NCBI GenBank assembly: GCA_900316265.1 | Contig: ONCH01000019.1 | Span: 1 to 41,360, forward strand | Reading direction: 5' to 3' | Length of the DNA: 41,360 nucleotides | Source: an uncultured Prevotellaceae bacterium | Lineage (GTDB): Bacteria; Bacteroidota; Bacteroidia; Bacteroidales; Bacteroidaceae | Shown here: positions 1 through 8,183 of the stretch, one piece after another | Layout: every line of letters starts with the position of its first letter | How positions within the stretch are numbered: the first letter of the stretch is position 1 | The notes under the pieces: generated by a model | Database searches by the model: none | What the model saw: only the letters and a program-made list of their open reading frames with translations | Told to the model about the DNA's origin: nothing | Made by a program: the position numbers and the translations under genes

Positions 1-2
1 CC

Positions 3-74
3 AGACCGGCAGCGAAAGGCTTGTATATCCGACGTTCTGCCTCTGGTGGATTTGAAAAAATACGTTGCAATTAA
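3..74 (+). CDS. possible 3' end of an unidentified gene
   Basis: Frame 3 is open from the window edge to a TAA and reads a 23-residue tail that ends EKIRCN. It contains KGLYIR, which resembles the short KGIYI-type tail seen at the end of many secreted Bacteroidales proteins. This is only a resemblance: the piece is too short to identify and could be chance. The rest of the gene would lie outside the window. Confidence 0.25.
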   Translation, partial: RPAAKGLYIRRSASGGFEKIRCN

Positions 75-90
75 AATAGGTTTGAAGGAT

Positions 91-308
91 ATGTATAAAC
101 CCCGTAACCTACCTAACACCCGAATCGATGTGGCCGATGCCCTGAGAGGTATCGCAGTGGCCGGCATTTAGGCATCACCTACGCCGTGATGGTTGGATGC
201 GGAATGGTTATTTGCCAGTATCTCTTCGCCCGTTATTGGTTTAGCAGTCATCCTCGCGGACCGTTAGAAGGTATTTGGAGAAAACTGACGTGGATTAAAT
301 TGAATTAA
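91..308 (+). pseudogene. DUF418 (YeiB-type) membrane protein remnant, internally deleted
   Basis: Two pieces of one family lie side by side. Positions 91-171 encode a start ending in DALRGIAVAGI, the typical N-terminus of DUF418 membrane proteins, followed at once by TAG. Positions 174-308, in another frame, encode the typical DUF418 C-terminus, with QYLFARYWF and RGPLEGIWRKLTW. A DUF418 protein is normally around 350-400 residues, so roughly 300 central residues with the transmembrane helices are gone. The junction carries a short GGCAT repeat. The stop at 308 is one base from the start of the CatA-like gene, which suggests the two once formed an operon. No function is expected. Confidence 0.75.
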
Positions 309-309
309 G

Positions 310-927
310 ATGAAACAGGAAATAAATCCCAAGGATACCAACAGAGCCATCGCTTTCGAGCTGTGGACAAAGTCGCCCATGCCGATGGTAACACTCACCA
401 AGACCTTCGACGTGACACGACTGTGCAAGGTAAGTCGGAAGCGGGGGCTGAAGTTCAACATGCTGCTGTGCTGGTGTATCGGCAAGGCAGCCTCAAAGAT
501 TGAGGAGTTCTACATGCTGCCCAAGGACGGAAAGCTGTACAAATATGACCGCATGGCCATCAACGTGATAGCAGACAACGTCAAGGGTGGACTCAGCTTC
601 TGCGACGTGGCCGTTTGTGACGATCTGGAGACGTTTAATGCCAACTACATGCATCTGACAGAGACCATCAGCCGGACCTGTCAGGATATCCTCGACGATG
701 AAGCCGTTATCGTAGGCACATCGGCCGTCACAGGCACGGAGCTCGACAGCATCACCAACCAGTATAGCGGTATCTTCAACAATCCCTTCCTGGCTTGGGG
801 CCGTTATCGCAAAGGTTGGCTGAAGACCACGCTCCCCATCTCCTTCCAGTTTCATCACGCGCAGATGGACGGCAAACACGCTGCCCGGTTCTTGGAAGAA
901 CTGCAAAGGATCGTCAATACGATATGA
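310..927 (+). CDS. CatA-like O-acetyltransferase
   Basis: This 205-residue protein belongs to the chloramphenicol-acetyltransferase fold family, cytosolic trimeric enzymes that use acetyl-CoA to acetylate a hydroxyl group. The catalytic signature HHAQMDG is present near residues 182-188 (family HHxxxDG), and the length is close to the usual 210-220. The N-terminal RAIAFELW segment is similar to the family's conserved start. Bacteroidota carry many chromosomal members that are not proven resistance enzymes, so the substrate is unknown and chloramphenicol resistance should not be assumed. The ATG at 310 begins one base after the stop of the DUF418 remnant, so translation may once have been coupled. 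A hairpin terminator follows at 948. Confidence 0.8.
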   Translation: MKQEINPKDTNRAIAFELWTKSPMPMVTLTKTFDVTRLCKVSRKRGLKFNMLLCWCIGKAASKIEEFYMLPKDGKLYKYDRMAINVIADNVKGGLSFCDVAVCDDLETFNANYMHLTETISRTCQDILDDEAVIVGTSAVTGTELDSITNQYSGIFNNPFLAWGRYRKGWLKTTLPISFQFHHAQMDGKHAARFLEELQRIVNTI

Positions 928-947
928 GAACAAGAGGATATAAATGC

Positions 948-982
948 AAATAGCGTGTAACTCGTTGAGCTACACGCTATTT
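948..982. terminator. bidirectional hairpin terminator between catA-like and dnaK
   Basis: A perfect 12-bp stem pairs AAATAGCGTGTA (948-959) with TACACGCTATTT (971-982) around an 11-base loop. It is A/T-rich on both flanks, so it can serve both converging genes. Confidence 0.85.
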
Positions 983-1004
983 TAAAGTATGTAATAGTAA
1001 TTGC

Positions 1005-2918
1005 TTACTTCACCTCCTCGAAGTCAGCATCCTGGATGTTGTCATCCTTTGGAGCCTGCTGCTGAGCCTGCTGCTGACCAGCGAAAGGATTCTCTGGACC
1101 AGCCTGTGCACCCTGAGCGCCCTGGTACATCTGCTGTGAAGCAGTCTGCCAAGCGGTGTTGAGGGCATTCATGGCGGTGTCGATGGCTGCGATGTCGCCA
1201 GCCTTGTGGGCATCCTTCAGCTGCTGGAGGGCATTCTCGATGGCGGGCTTGTGCTCTGCAGGAATCTTGTCGCCGATCTCCTTCAGCTGGTTCTCAGTCT
1301 GGAAGATCATAGAGTCTGCCTGGTTGAGCTTGTCAACGCGCTCGCGCTCCTTCTTATCGTTCTCGGCATTCTGCTCAGCCTCGGCCTTCATGCGGTTGAT
1401 CTCGTCCTGTGACAGACCAGAAGAGGCCTCGATGCGGATGGCCTGCTCCTTACCAGTGGCCTTATCCTTGGCAGAAACCTTGAGGATACCGTTGGCATCG
1501 ATGTCGAAGGTTACCTCAATCTGAGGAATACCACGACGGGCGGGGGCGATACCTGTCAGATTGAACTGTCCGATAGACTTGTTCTGTGAAGCCATAGGAC
1601 GCTCACCCTGCAGTACGTGGATGGTTACCTCTGTCTGATTGTCAGCAGCGGTAGAGAAGGTCTCGCTCTTCTTGCAAGGAATGGTTGTGTTGGCCTCGAT
1701 GAGCTTGGTCATCACACCACCCATGGTCTCGATACCCAGTGTAAGAGGAGTAACGTCGAGCAGTACGATGTCGCCTACGCCACCTTCCTTGTTCAGGATA
1801 GCACCCTGGATAGAAGCACCTACGGCTACCACCTCGTCAGGGTTCACACCCTTAGAAGGCTCCTTGCCGAAGTAGTTCTTAACGAGTGTCTGCACAGCGG
1901 GGATACGGCTTGAACCACCTACGAGGATGACCTCGTCGATATCGGCAGTGTTCAGCTTAGCGTCAGCCATAGCCTTCTGACAGGGAGCCAGACAAGCCTG
2001 GATGAGGTCGTGAGCCAACTGCTCGAACTTAGCACGTGTAAGGGTCTTCACCAAGTGCTTGGGAACGCCGCCTACAGGCATGATGTAAGGCAGGTTAATC
2101 TCAGTAGAGGTGCTTGAAGATAGCTCGATCTTGGCCTTCTCGGCAGCCTCCTTCAGACGCTGCATAGCCATGGGGTCGCTCTTCAGGTCGGCACCCTCGT
2201 CGTTCTTGAACTCCTGAACGAGCCAGTCGATGATTACCTGGTCGAAGTCGTCACCACCGAGGTGAGTATCACCATTGGTAGAGAGTACCTCGAAGACACC
2301 ACCGCCGAACTCCAGGATAGAGATATCGAACGTACCACCACCGAGGTCGAAGACGGCAATCTTCATATCCTTGTTGGCCTTGTCAACACCGTATGCCAAA
2401 GCGGCAGCTGTAGGCTCGTTGACGATACGCTTCACGTCGAGACCTGCAATCTGGCCAGCCTCCTTGGTAGCCTGACGCTGAGAGTCAGAGAAGTAGGCGG
2501 GAACAGTGATGACAGCCTCTGTCACCTCCTGTCCGAGATAGTCCTCGGCAGTCTTCTTCATCTTCTGCAGCACCATAGCAGAAATCTCCTGTGGAGTGTA
2601 CTTGCGGCCATTGATGTCTACACGGGGATAGCCACCCTCGTTGACTACACTATAGGGTACGCGAGAAATCTCTTTCTCGGTCTGCTGCCAGTTCTCACCC
2701 ATGAAACGCTTGATAGAGTAAACAGTGTTTTTGGGGTTAGTGATGGCCTGACGCTTGGCAGGGTCACCGATCTTACGCTCACCATTTTCCACGAAGCCAA
2801 CGACTGAAGGTGTTGTACGCTTACCTTCGCTGTTGGCGATTACTACTGGCTCGTTACCCTCGAATACGGCAACGCAGCTGTTGGTAGTACCTAAGTCAAT
2901 TCCAATAATCTTTCCCAT
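1005..2918 (-). CDS. dnaK: molecular chaperone DnaK (Hsp70)
   Basis: DnaK is the ATP-dependent cytosolic Hsp70 that folds nascent and damaged proteins with DnaJ and GrpE. The 637-residue product starts [16 protein letters not shown], the classical actin-like ATPase start. The ATPase domain (about 1-380) contains DLGGGTFD and [13 protein letters not shown], followed by the linker and substrate domain with [14 protein letters not shown]. The Gln-rich C-terminus ends DADFEEVK, the usual Hsp70 tail. I chose the start at 2918 because the upstream in-frame extension crosses the promoter region and is not conserved Hsp70 sequence. dnaJ and grpE are not adjacent. No CIRCE element (TTAGCACTC-N9-GAGTGCTAA) is visible; a sigma-54-like element lies upstream instead. 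Confidence 0.98.
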   Translation of the reverse strand: MGKIIGIDLGTTNSCVAVFEGNEPVVIANSEGKRTTPSVVGFVENGERKIGDPAKRQAITNPKNTVYSIKRFMGENWQQTEKEISRVPYSVVNEGGYPRVDINGRKYTPQEISAMVLQKMKKTAEDYLGQEVTEAVITVPAYFSDSQRQATKEAGQIAGLDVKRIVNEPTAAALAYGVDKANKDMKIAVFDLGGGTFDISILEFGGGVFEVLSTNGDTHLGGDDFDQVIIDWLVQEFKNDEGADLKSDPMAMQRLKEAAEKAKIELSSSTSTEINLPYIMPVGGVPKHLVKTLTRAKFEQLAHDLIQACLAPCQKAMADAKLNTADIDEVILVGGSSRIPAVQTLVKNYFGKEPSKGVNPDEVVAVGASIQGAILNKEGGVGDIVLLDVTPLTLGIETMGGVMTKLIEANTTIPCKKSETFSTAADNQTEVTIHVLQGERPMASQNKSIGQFNLTGIAPARRGIPQIEVTFDIDANGILKVSAKDKATGKEQAIRIEASSGLSQDEINRMKAEAEQNAENDKKERERVDKLNQADSMIFQTENQLKEIGDKIPAEHKPAIENALQQLKDAHKAGDIAAIDTAMNALNTAWQTASQQMYQGAQGAQAGPENPFAGQQQAQQQAPKDDNIQDADFEEVK

Positions 2919-2961
2919 AATTCTATATTTTTTAATTGTTAATATGCATGATTTGTCAGTA

Positions 2962-2984
2962 CCAAGATAGCAAAGCACGTGCCA
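2962..2984 (-). promoter_or_regulatory. dnaK promoter region with a sigma-54-like -24/-12 match
   Basis: On the minus strand 2984-2969 reads TGGCACGTGCTTTGCT, an exact match to the sigma-54 consensus TGGCACG-N4-TTGCW with the GG-N10-GC spacing. A weaker Bacteroidota -7 box, TATCTTGG, directly follows at 2969-2962. Either would start transcription about 35-45 bases upstream of the dnaK ATG. Which one is used cannot be told from sequence. Confidence 0.45.
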
Positions 2985-3023
2985 AAACAAATTTTTTTCA
3001 ATATTATGGTGACATTTTGGCAC
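2979..3023. repeat. 9-bp inverted repeat in the dnaK divergent promoter
   Basis: GTGCCAAAA (2979-2987) and TTTTGGCAC (3015-3023) form a perfect 9-bp inverted repeat separated by 27 A/T-rich bases. It sits between dnaK and the divergent secreted-protein gene and overlaps the sigma-54-like element. It may be an operator pair or a coincidence of two promoter boxes. Confidence 0.5.
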
Positions 3024-3042
3024 AAGTATCAAATATTTTTCC

Positions 3043-3050
3043 TATCTTTG
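3043..3050 (+). promoter_or_regulatory. -7 box for the 3080 gene
   Basis: TATCTTTG matches the Bacteroidota -7 consensus TAnnTTTG and lies 29 bases before the ATG at 3080. The nearest TTTG (3016-3019) is 23 bases upstream, slightly further than the usual 19-20. Confidence 0.6.
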
Positions 3051-3079
3051 CACTCAGAATTAAAATATATGACAGTCAT

Positions 3080-4513
3080 ATGAAAAGATGGACTTTATTG
3101 GTTGCGGTGTCGTTTGTCATGTCGACAGCTATGGCACAAGATAATCCGTATATTGTAAAGACGAAAGGTGTCCAGAGGGAGGCATCTGCTAATTCGCAGA
3201 AGGATTCGGAGGAAGCGGAGCCTACTGACTTCATGGGCAAGAATTTCCGCTATTACAGTATGTGCGACTGGAAAGAGGGTATGCGCTTCATGGTTGTTCC
3301 TGAGAAGTATGACCTGTTGGTCAACACGTTCCATGATGCTGCCACGAATAAAGAGGTTGGCAATGGCCAGTTGCGCCACCTTATTATGGTTTATAAAGGA
3401 CATAGCATGCTGTCAAATGGTCGCGTACATATCAACTTCACCTGTGAGGACAATGGCAGAGACTATTACTACGAACAGCCTTACGGCACGTTTGAAGCCT
3501 ATTGCTATTCGAAGGCTGGTGTGCCAACGTTGGCCTATCTGGGTGATGTTGACAAGGCTCGCGAGTTGCTGATGAACCAGCCCCTGCTGACGCGTACGCA
3601 GCATTTCCGTGTTGATACCGAATACTATGGTGATGGTTATCGTGATATTGTTGTCGAGAAGAATATGCTCGTCACCGTCAAGGCCATTGGTGTCGGTACC
3701 CGTTCATTCCCAGTGAAAATCATTGTGGAAGACGAGAACGGCAACCAGTTCTATCAGAATGTCGCCATGTCGAAAACCAACAGTGGCATCCGTGAAGAAG
3801 GCTTCTCCTACGATGCTGAGATGTATAGCTTTGCAGGCTCCTTTGAGTTCTTGGGTGCCAATATGACAGTGTCGTCGAATATCAGAGAATATCTGAACAA
3901 GACCGTTCATACCAAGTATGTTACCAGCATGAGCAGTAAGGGCTCTGGTAAGGTGCGCGACGTGAAGGTTCCCCGCTTTACAGGTTTCATTATCGACGAG
4001 ATTACCCCTGTTCGTAATTCCAAGTACTATACGCTGACCATGCGTGAGACGGATAGCCGTCGTGTCTATTATAAAGATGTGGTGTTCAACGAAGACGATA
4101 TCGCTGGTGGTGCCAGTGGTGCTCGTGACGATTTCTTCGGCTACCTCTTTGGCTTGGGTGAGGGTGAAGCTCGCAATACCAGTAAGGAGACGCGTGCTGC
4201 CATCCGTGAGGGTCGTGTAATCAGTGGCATGACCAAGGAAGAAGTCGAGTTGGCAATGGGTGAACCTTTCAAGGTTATGCACGATAAAGAGGGTGGTGAG
4301 ATTTGGCTCTATGCCCGTTCTAACGATGTCATCCTCGATGTATGGTTCGATGAGAAGGGCTATGTCACCCAGGCTAAGGCCCGTAAGGCATCAGATGACG
4401 TGTCTACTACCAAGGGTAAGAGCAAACGCTCGGCTAAGAGTCGTGGCGGTCATGCTGGTGTCACACAGAAAAGCGGTGCTTCACCGTTGGAACAGGTGGC
4501 TTCAGGTAAATAG
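3080..4513 (+). CDS. secreted protein with C-terminal BamE/SmpA-like segment, function unknown
   Basis: This 477-residue protein begins with a clear Sec signal peptide (MKRWTLLVAVSFVMSTAMAQ), so it is exported. I do not recognise the central part (about 40-390), which is mixed alpha/beta in character with no transmembrane helix. Near residues 395-450 the segment GMTKEEVELAMGEP followed by EIWLYA and DVWFDEKGYV resembles the SmpA/OmlA (BamE-type) fold, where GMTxxEVxxxxGxP opens the domain. The tail is Lys/Ser/Arg-rich and likely unstructured. The start at 3080 is chosen because the signal peptide begins there and the promoter box lies just upstream. The gene diverges from dnaK, so it might share stress regulation, but the role is unknown. 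Confidence 0.75.
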   Translation: MKRWTLLVAVSFVMSTAMAQDNPYIVKTKGVQREASANSQKDSEEAEPTDFMGKNFRYYSMCDWKEGMRFMVVPEKYDLLVNTFHDAATNKEVGNGQLRHLIMVYKGHSMLSNGRVHINFTCEDNGRDYYYEQPYGTFEAYCYSKAGVPTLAYLGDVDKARELLMNQPLLTRTQHFRVDTEYYGDGYRDIVVEKNMLVTVKAIGVGTRSFPVKIIVEDENGNQFYQNVAMSKTNSGIREEGFSYDAEMYSFAGSFEFLGANMTVSSNIREYLNKTVHTKYVTSMSSKGSGKVRDVKVPRFTGFIIDEITPVRNSKYYTLTMRETDSRRVYYKDVVFNEDDIAGGASGARDDFFGYLFGLGEGEARNTSKETRAAIREGRVISGMTKEEVELAMGEPFKVMHDKEGGEIWLYARSNDVILDVWFDEKGYVTQAKARKASDDVSTTKGKSKRSAKSRGGHAGVTQKSGASPLEQVASGK

Positions 4514-4531
4514 TCATGAAAGAGCATAAAG

Positions 4532-4564
4532 AAAGCGCCCGGATGAATTTGTCTGGGCGCTTTT
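4532..4564. terminator. hairpin terminator between the secreted protein and recA
   Basis: AAAGCGCCCGGA (4532-4543) pairs with TCTGGGCGCTTT (4552-4563), a 12-bp stem with one G:T pair and an 8-base loop, followed by T residues. It serves the converging genes on both strands. Confidence 0.85.
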
Positions 4565-4588
4565 CTTATGGGTAGTCTCAAGGACTTG

Positions 4589-5617
4589 TTATGCTTTGTC
4601 ATTGATGGCCTGCATAATCTTGGCCTCCAGCTCTTCGCACAGTTCGGGGTTGTCCTTCAACAGCGCCTTGACTGCATCGCGGCCCTGTGCCAGCTTCGAT
4701 TCTCCGTATGAGAACCACGAACCGCTCTTCTTGATAATCTCGTGCTCCACAGCCAAGTCAACAATCTCGCCCACCTTTGAGATTCCTTCGCCGAAGGTAA
4801 TCTCAAACTCAGCCTTGCGGAAGGGAGGAGCCACCTTGTTCTTAACCACTTTTACTTTTACTTGGTTTCCAAGAATGGTGTCACCATCCTTGACGGGTGC
4901 CGATTTGCGGATGTCCAGACGGACAGATGCGTAGAACTTCAGGGCGTTACCACCCGTGGTGGTTTCAGGATTGCCAAACATCACACCAATCTTCTCACGC
5001 AACTGGTTGATGAAGATGCAGGTGGTGTTGGTCTTGGCAATGGTACCTGTCAGCTTGCGCAGAGCCTGTGACATCAGACGGGCATGCAGACCTACGGCAG
5101 AGTCACCCATATCACCCTCGATTTCCTTCTTCGGTGTCAGGGCTGCTACGGAGTCAACTACCAGGATATCGATGGCTGACGAGCGAATCAGCTGGTCGGC
5201 AATCTCCAGGGCCTGTTCACCATTGTCGGGCTGTGAGATGTAGAGGTTGTCAATGTCTACGCCAAGTTTCTCGGCATAGAAGCGGTCGAAGGCATGCTCA
5301 GCATCGATGAAGGCGGCAATGCCACCATTCTTCTGGCACTCAGCGATGGCGTGGATAGCCAATGTCGTCTTACCTGACGACTCAGGACCATAAATCTCGA
5401 TGATGCGTCCCTTGGGGTAGCCACCTACGCCCAGTGCGGCATTCAGACCTATCGAGCCGGTAGGTATTACCTCCACGTTCTCTATTTTCTCGTCGCCCAT
5501 CTTCATGATGCTACCCTTGCCGAAGTCCTTCTCAATCTTCTGCATGGCAGCCATCAGGGCTTTCATCTTCTGCTGTTGCGGAGTCAACTGCTCCTCTTCT
5601 TTTTCTTTCTTTGCCAT
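4589..5617 (-). CDS. recA: recombinase RecA
   Basis: RecA forms ATP-dependent filaments on single-stranded DNA, drives homologous strand exchange and triggers LexA self-cleavage where LexA is present. The 342-residue protein has the usual length. It contains Walker A GPESSGKT (residues 77-84), the Walker B region [11 protein letters not shown], and the loop-2 motif [20 protein letters not shown]. The Lys/Glu-rich N-terminus ([11 protein letters not shown]) is typical of Bacteroidota RecA. The coding start is close behind a GGTGAG-type repeat (5631-5663), so that repeat probably lies in the recA leader. I saw no clear -7 box or SOS-box palindrome upstream. Confidence 0.98.
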   Translation of the reverse strand: MAKKEKEEEQLTPQQQKMKALMAAMQKIEKDFGKGSIMKMGDEKIENVEVIPTGSIGLNAALGVGGYPKGRIIEIYGPESSGKTTLAIHAIAECQKNGGIAAFIDAEHAFDRFYAEKLGVDIDNLYISQPDNGEQALEIADQLIRSSAIDILVVDSVAALTPKKEIEGDMGDSAVGLHARLMSQALRKLTGTIAKTNTTCIFINQLREKIGVMFGNPETTTGGNALKFYASVRLDIRKSAPVKDGDTILGNQVKVKVVKNKVAPPFRKAEFEITFGEGISKVGEIVDLAVEHEIIKKSGSWFSYGESKLAQGRDAVKALLKDNPELCEELEAKIMQAINDKA

Positions 5618-5630
5618 AGTTTTAATTATT

Positions 5631-5663
5631 AGGGGTGAGAGGTGAGGGGTGAGAGGTGAGAGA
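5631..5663. repeat. GGTGAGR short tandem repeat, copy A1 (intergenic)
   Basis: About 4.5 units of a 7-base repeat (GGGTGAGAGGTGAG pattern) begin 13 bases upstream of the recA ATG. On the recA strand the repeat reads C-rich (TCACCTC units). It is the first of five copies in the window. Confidence 0.85.
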
Positions 5664-5713
5664 ATAGTCTCAGCGCTTCACAACTTACACAGCACACCTT
5701 TGTTGTACTTATG

Positions 5714-6082
5714 TTATTTTTGTTTTTCTTCTAAGTTTTTTCGTAAGCCGATGAGCATTTTTGCAATTTCAGTTATTTTTATTTCTTCAATTGTAAGTTG
5801 TTCGTGGGTGATGTAATTCAGTGTTTCTGCTACTTCCAACTGGCACATCACTTCCATTAACGAACCATAGCTTATTTCGATAAAGTGTATACGTTCTTTA
5901 ATTGAGAAACGCCCCATACCTTCAGCTATGTTTGAGGGGATAGATATCACCGCACGTTGAATCTGATTAGTTAATCCGTATGATTCTTGTTGTGGAAAAT
6001 AATTACAGATGGTGTAAATGTCAGCCACTAGTGCCTTTGCAAGATGGTAAACCTTTAATTTCCGATAATAAAAATCTTCCAT
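5714..6082 (-). CDS. four-helix-bundle protein (S23 / 23S rRNA intervening-sequence type)
   Basis: This 122-residue protein matches the small four-helix-bundle family often annotated as S23 ribosomal protein or 23S-rRNA intervening-sequence protein. Signatures are the start YRKLKVYHLAKAL, the central QIQRAVISIPSNIAEGMGR and the end LIGLRKNLE. The family is related to the accessory Avd protein of diversity-generating retroelements, but no reverse transcriptase or rRNA is nearby. Its job as a stand-alone gene is unknown. It sits between two GGTGAG-type repeats in opposite orientation (5631-5663 and 6100-6134) and is more AT-rich than its neighbours, which fits a recently acquired cassette. Confidence 0.85.
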   Translation of the reverse strand: MEDFYYRKLKVYHLAKALVADIYTICNYFPQQESYGLTNQIQRAVISIPSNIAEGMGRFSIKERIHFIEISYGSLMEVMCQLEVAETLNYITHEQLTIEEIKITEIAKMLIGLRKNLEEKQK

Positions 6083-6099
6083 ATCTGCCTATAATCTAT

Positions 6100-6134
6100 C
6101 CTCTCACCTCTAGCTTCTCACTCCTCACCTCTTA
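6100..6134. repeat. GGTGAGR repeat, copy A2 (inverted relative to A1)
   Basis: On the plus strand this copy reads CTCACCTC units with the variant core CTAGCTTCTCA. It overlaps the stop codon of the saccharopine-dehydrogenase-family gene (6132). With A1 it brackets the four-helix-bundle gene in inverted orientation. Confidence 0.8.
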
Positions 6135-7370
6135 CAATTCCAAGTCGCCATCGTGAATCTCGTACCAGGGCAGCCCTTGCTTATTGAGCTGCTCCATGAA
6201 GGGATCGGGGTCGAACTCTTCGACGTTGTGAACACCGGGCTTCTTCCACAGTCCCTTGCAGAACATCATGGCACCAATCATGGCAGGTACGCCAGTGGTG
6301 TAAGAGACGCCCTGCATACCTGTCTCTTCGTATGCAGCACGGTGTGAGCAGTTGTTATAGACATAATAGGTGTGCTCTTGTCCATCGTTGCCGATACCAC
6401 GGATGCGACAGCCAATAGAGGTCTGGCCTTCGTAGTTCTCGCCCAGATCCTGTGGGTTGGGAAGTACTGCCTTCAGGAACTGTAGAGGTACGATCTTGAC
6501 CTTAGCTACGCCACTACCGTCAGCCAGCGGAGCCTCGTACTCCACCTCGTCGATGCGGCTCATGCCGATATTCTGAATCACCTCGAGGTGCTTCAGATAC
6601 TGCTGACCGAAAGTCATCCAGAAACGGGCACGCTTGATAGTGGGATAATTGATGACAAGGCTCTCAATCTCCTCGTGGTGCAACAGATAGCTGTCGCGAG
6701 GACCGATGTTGGGGTAGGTGAGATCCTTGTGAATCTCCAGCGGCTCTGTCTCTACCCACTTGCCGTTCTCCCAATAGAGTCCCTTCTGAGTAATCTCGCG
6801 GATGTTAATCTCTGGGTTGAAGTTGGTGGCGAAAGCCTTATGGTGGTCGCCAGCGTTGCAGTCCACGATATCAAGATAGTGAATCTCCTTGAAGTGATGC
6901 TTGGCAGCATAGGCGGTATAGATGCTCGTTACACCTGGGTCGAAACCACAACCGAGGATGGCTGTGAGGCCTGCCTTCTCGAAGCGCTCACGATAAGCCC
7001 ACTGCCAAGAATACTCGAAGTGTGCCTCGTCCTTGGGTTCGTAGTTGGCGGTGTCAAGATAGCTGCATCCGCAAGCCAGACAAGCGTCCATAATCGTCAG
7101 GTCCTGATAGGGCAAGGCCAGGTTGATGACCAACTCGGGCTTGTAGTCATTGAACAGTGCCTTCAGCTGCTCTACATCGTCGGCATCTACCTGAGCAGTC
7201 TTGATGTCGAGTTTGTAGCCTGCCTTATGGATGTCCTCTACAATCTTGTCGCACTTTGCCTTGCGACGCGATGCAATCATAAACTCTGTAAACACGTCAG
7301 CATTCTGTGCTATCTTGAATGCTGCCACCGTTGCGACGCCACCAGCGCCAATCATTAATACCCTTGCCAT
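6132..7370 (-). CDS. saccharopine dehydrogenase family protein, probable carboxynorspermidine synthase
   Basis: The protein has 412 residues with an N-terminal Rossmann fold (VLMIGAGGVATVAAFK, glycine motif GAGGVA) and the LVINLALPYQD and GCGFDPGVTSIY segments typical of the saccharopine-reductase family. In Bacteroidota the ortholog with this length is usually the carboxy(nor)spermidine dehydrogenase. That enzyme reductively condenses aspartate semialdehyde with a diamine using NAD(P)H, on the alternative route to spermidine. The decarboxylase partner (nspC) is not in the window, so this assignment rests on family memory and not on context. The next gene upstream (7421) is on the same strand 50 bases away and may be co-transcribed. 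Confidence 0.8.
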   Translation of the reverse strand: MARVLMIGAGGVATVAAFKIAQNADVFTEFMIASRRKAKCDKIVEDIHKAGYKLDIKTAQVDADDVEQLKALFNDYKPELVINLALPYQDLTIMDACLACGCSYLDTANYEPKDEAHFEYSWQWAYRERFEKAGLTAILGCGFDPGVTSIYTAYAAKHHFKEIHYLDIVDCNAGDHHKAFATNFNPEINIREITQKGLYWENGKWVETEPLEIHKDLTYPNIGPRDSYLLHHEEIESLVINYPTIKRARFWMTFGQQYLKHLEVIQNIGMSRIDEVEYEAPLADGSGVAKVKIVPLQFLKAVLPNPQDLGENYEGQTSIGCRIRGIGNDGQEHTYYVYNNCSHRAAYEETGMQGVSYTTGVPAMIGAMMFCKGLWKKPGVHNVEEFDPDPFMEQLNKQGLPWYEIHDGDLEL

Positions 7371-7420
7371 AGTCTTATTTTGTTTTTATTTTCGTTATTT
7401 CGTTTCACGTTATGTCGTTA

Positions 7421-8035
7421 TTACGACACTTTGTTTAACTCTTCCGATTTTATCCCCAGTGCAGCCATCAGCGAGTAGCCCAATATCTCCTGTCGGAAGT
7501 TTCCACTGTCCATAGGTTGCATGGTGAAGACGGTGATGTGCTTGTCGGGGTCTGCCTTACGTAAAGCCTCGCGTACCTTATTATATATATGGTCGCTATC
7601 GCCTACCACCATCAGTCGCTTCACTTCTGCGGCATTGGCTATAATCTGCAGTGAGTCGATGAAGAGATCGTCCTTGGTAACCATCTCCTCCACCTTCACA
7701 CAGCTGATAAGAAACTCGCCCAACGGACCAGCGAAAGCCTTGCCGTCGAGGTCGTTGAACTTTCCTGGCAGGAAGTTATCCATCTGCTGTCGATTCTTTT
7801 CATGAATCAGCACTACCTGAACATTCCTCTCACCTCTCACCTCTAGCTTCTCACCTCTATCAATGGGTCTCAGTCCGCCATCCAGCGCCACGCACTCCAA
7901 CCACTGTGCCATATCGGCCTGTGGTATGCGGCGCTCCAGCATGCGCTCAAAGTTTACTATCATGTCAAATGCCACCTTGTCAACGTACTCGGCATCGACC
8001 AGTATTACGTGTTCACTCCACTTTGTGTCGTTCAT
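7421..8035 (-). CDS. conserved hypothetical protein carrying an in-frame repeat insert
   Basis: A 204-residue soluble protein of unknown function. I recognise it only as a conserved Bacteroidales hypothetical. Its second half reads like an alpha/beta domain (RLMVVGDSDHIYNKVREAL, HITVFTMQPMDS). The start at 8035 (MNDTKWSEH) is chosen over an in-frame ATG at 8062 because a promoter box, TACCTTTG, lies at 8048-8041 between them, five bases before this ATG. Residues about 60-71 (GEKLEVRGERN) are encoded by a GGTGAG-type repeat (7826-7859) and look like an insertion. No catalytic motif is evident. Confidence 0.7.
   Translation of the reverse strand: MNDTKWSEHVILVDAEYVDKVAFDMIVNFERMLERRIPQADMAQWLECVALDGGLRPIDRGEKLEVRGERNVQVVLIHEKNRQQMDNFLPGKFNDLDGKAFAGPLGEFLISCVKVEEMVTKDDLFIDSLQIIANAAEVKRLMVVGDSDHIYNKVREALRKADPDKHITVFTMQPMDSGNFRQEILGYSLMAALGIKSEELNKVS
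7826..7859. repeat. GGTGAGR repeat, copy A3, inside a coding sequence
   Basis: CTCACCTC units with the same CTAGCTTCTCA core as copy A2. The copy lies in frame within the 7421-8035 gene and is translated as a roughly 12-residue charged peptide. Confidence 0.85.
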
Positions 8036-8040
8036 ACGTG

Positions 8041-8048
8041 CAAAGGTA
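8041..8048 (-). promoter_or_regulatory. -7 box giving a probable leaderless start for the 7421-8035 gene
   Basis: The minus strand reads TACCTTTG five bases upstream of the ATG at 8035. With the usual spacing from this box, transcription would start at or within a few bases of the ATG. Confidence 0.6.
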
Positions 8049-8112
8049 AACAAAAAACTCAAGAAGAGAAAGAATAAAACGATAAAAAAACGTAAAAAAC
8101 GTGGCCGGCAAA

Positions 8113-8144
8113 TTTGGATAATTGAAATTTTCTTCGTACATTTG
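8113..8144 (+). promoter_or_regulatory. TTTG-N20-TACATTTG promoter for the 8184 gene
   Basis: TTTG at 8113-8116 and TACATTTG at 8137-8144 with a 20-base spacer are a complete match to the Bacteroidota housekeeping promoter. The -7 box ends 39 bases before the ATG at 8184. Confidence 0.8.
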
Positions 8145-8183
8145 TACCCAACAAATATTGATACAAACTAAAAATCATTTACT

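Noticed and set aside
310-927. CatA-like gene as a chloramphenicol resistance gene
   Set aside because: The catalytic motif supports the fold, but the gene is in a core chromosomal setting and the family includes many enzymes with other substrates.
2262-2807. Long open frames antisense to dnaK and to other conserved genes (for example 6588-7358 and 9617-9958)
   Set aside because: These are mirror frames of well-conserved genes with no family features, promoters or coupling of their own.
2935-3060. CIRCE/HrcA operator before dnaK
   Set aside because: The inverted repeat is GTGCCAAAA-N27-TTTTGGCAC, which differs from TTAGCACTC-N9-GAGTGCTAA in sequence and spacing.
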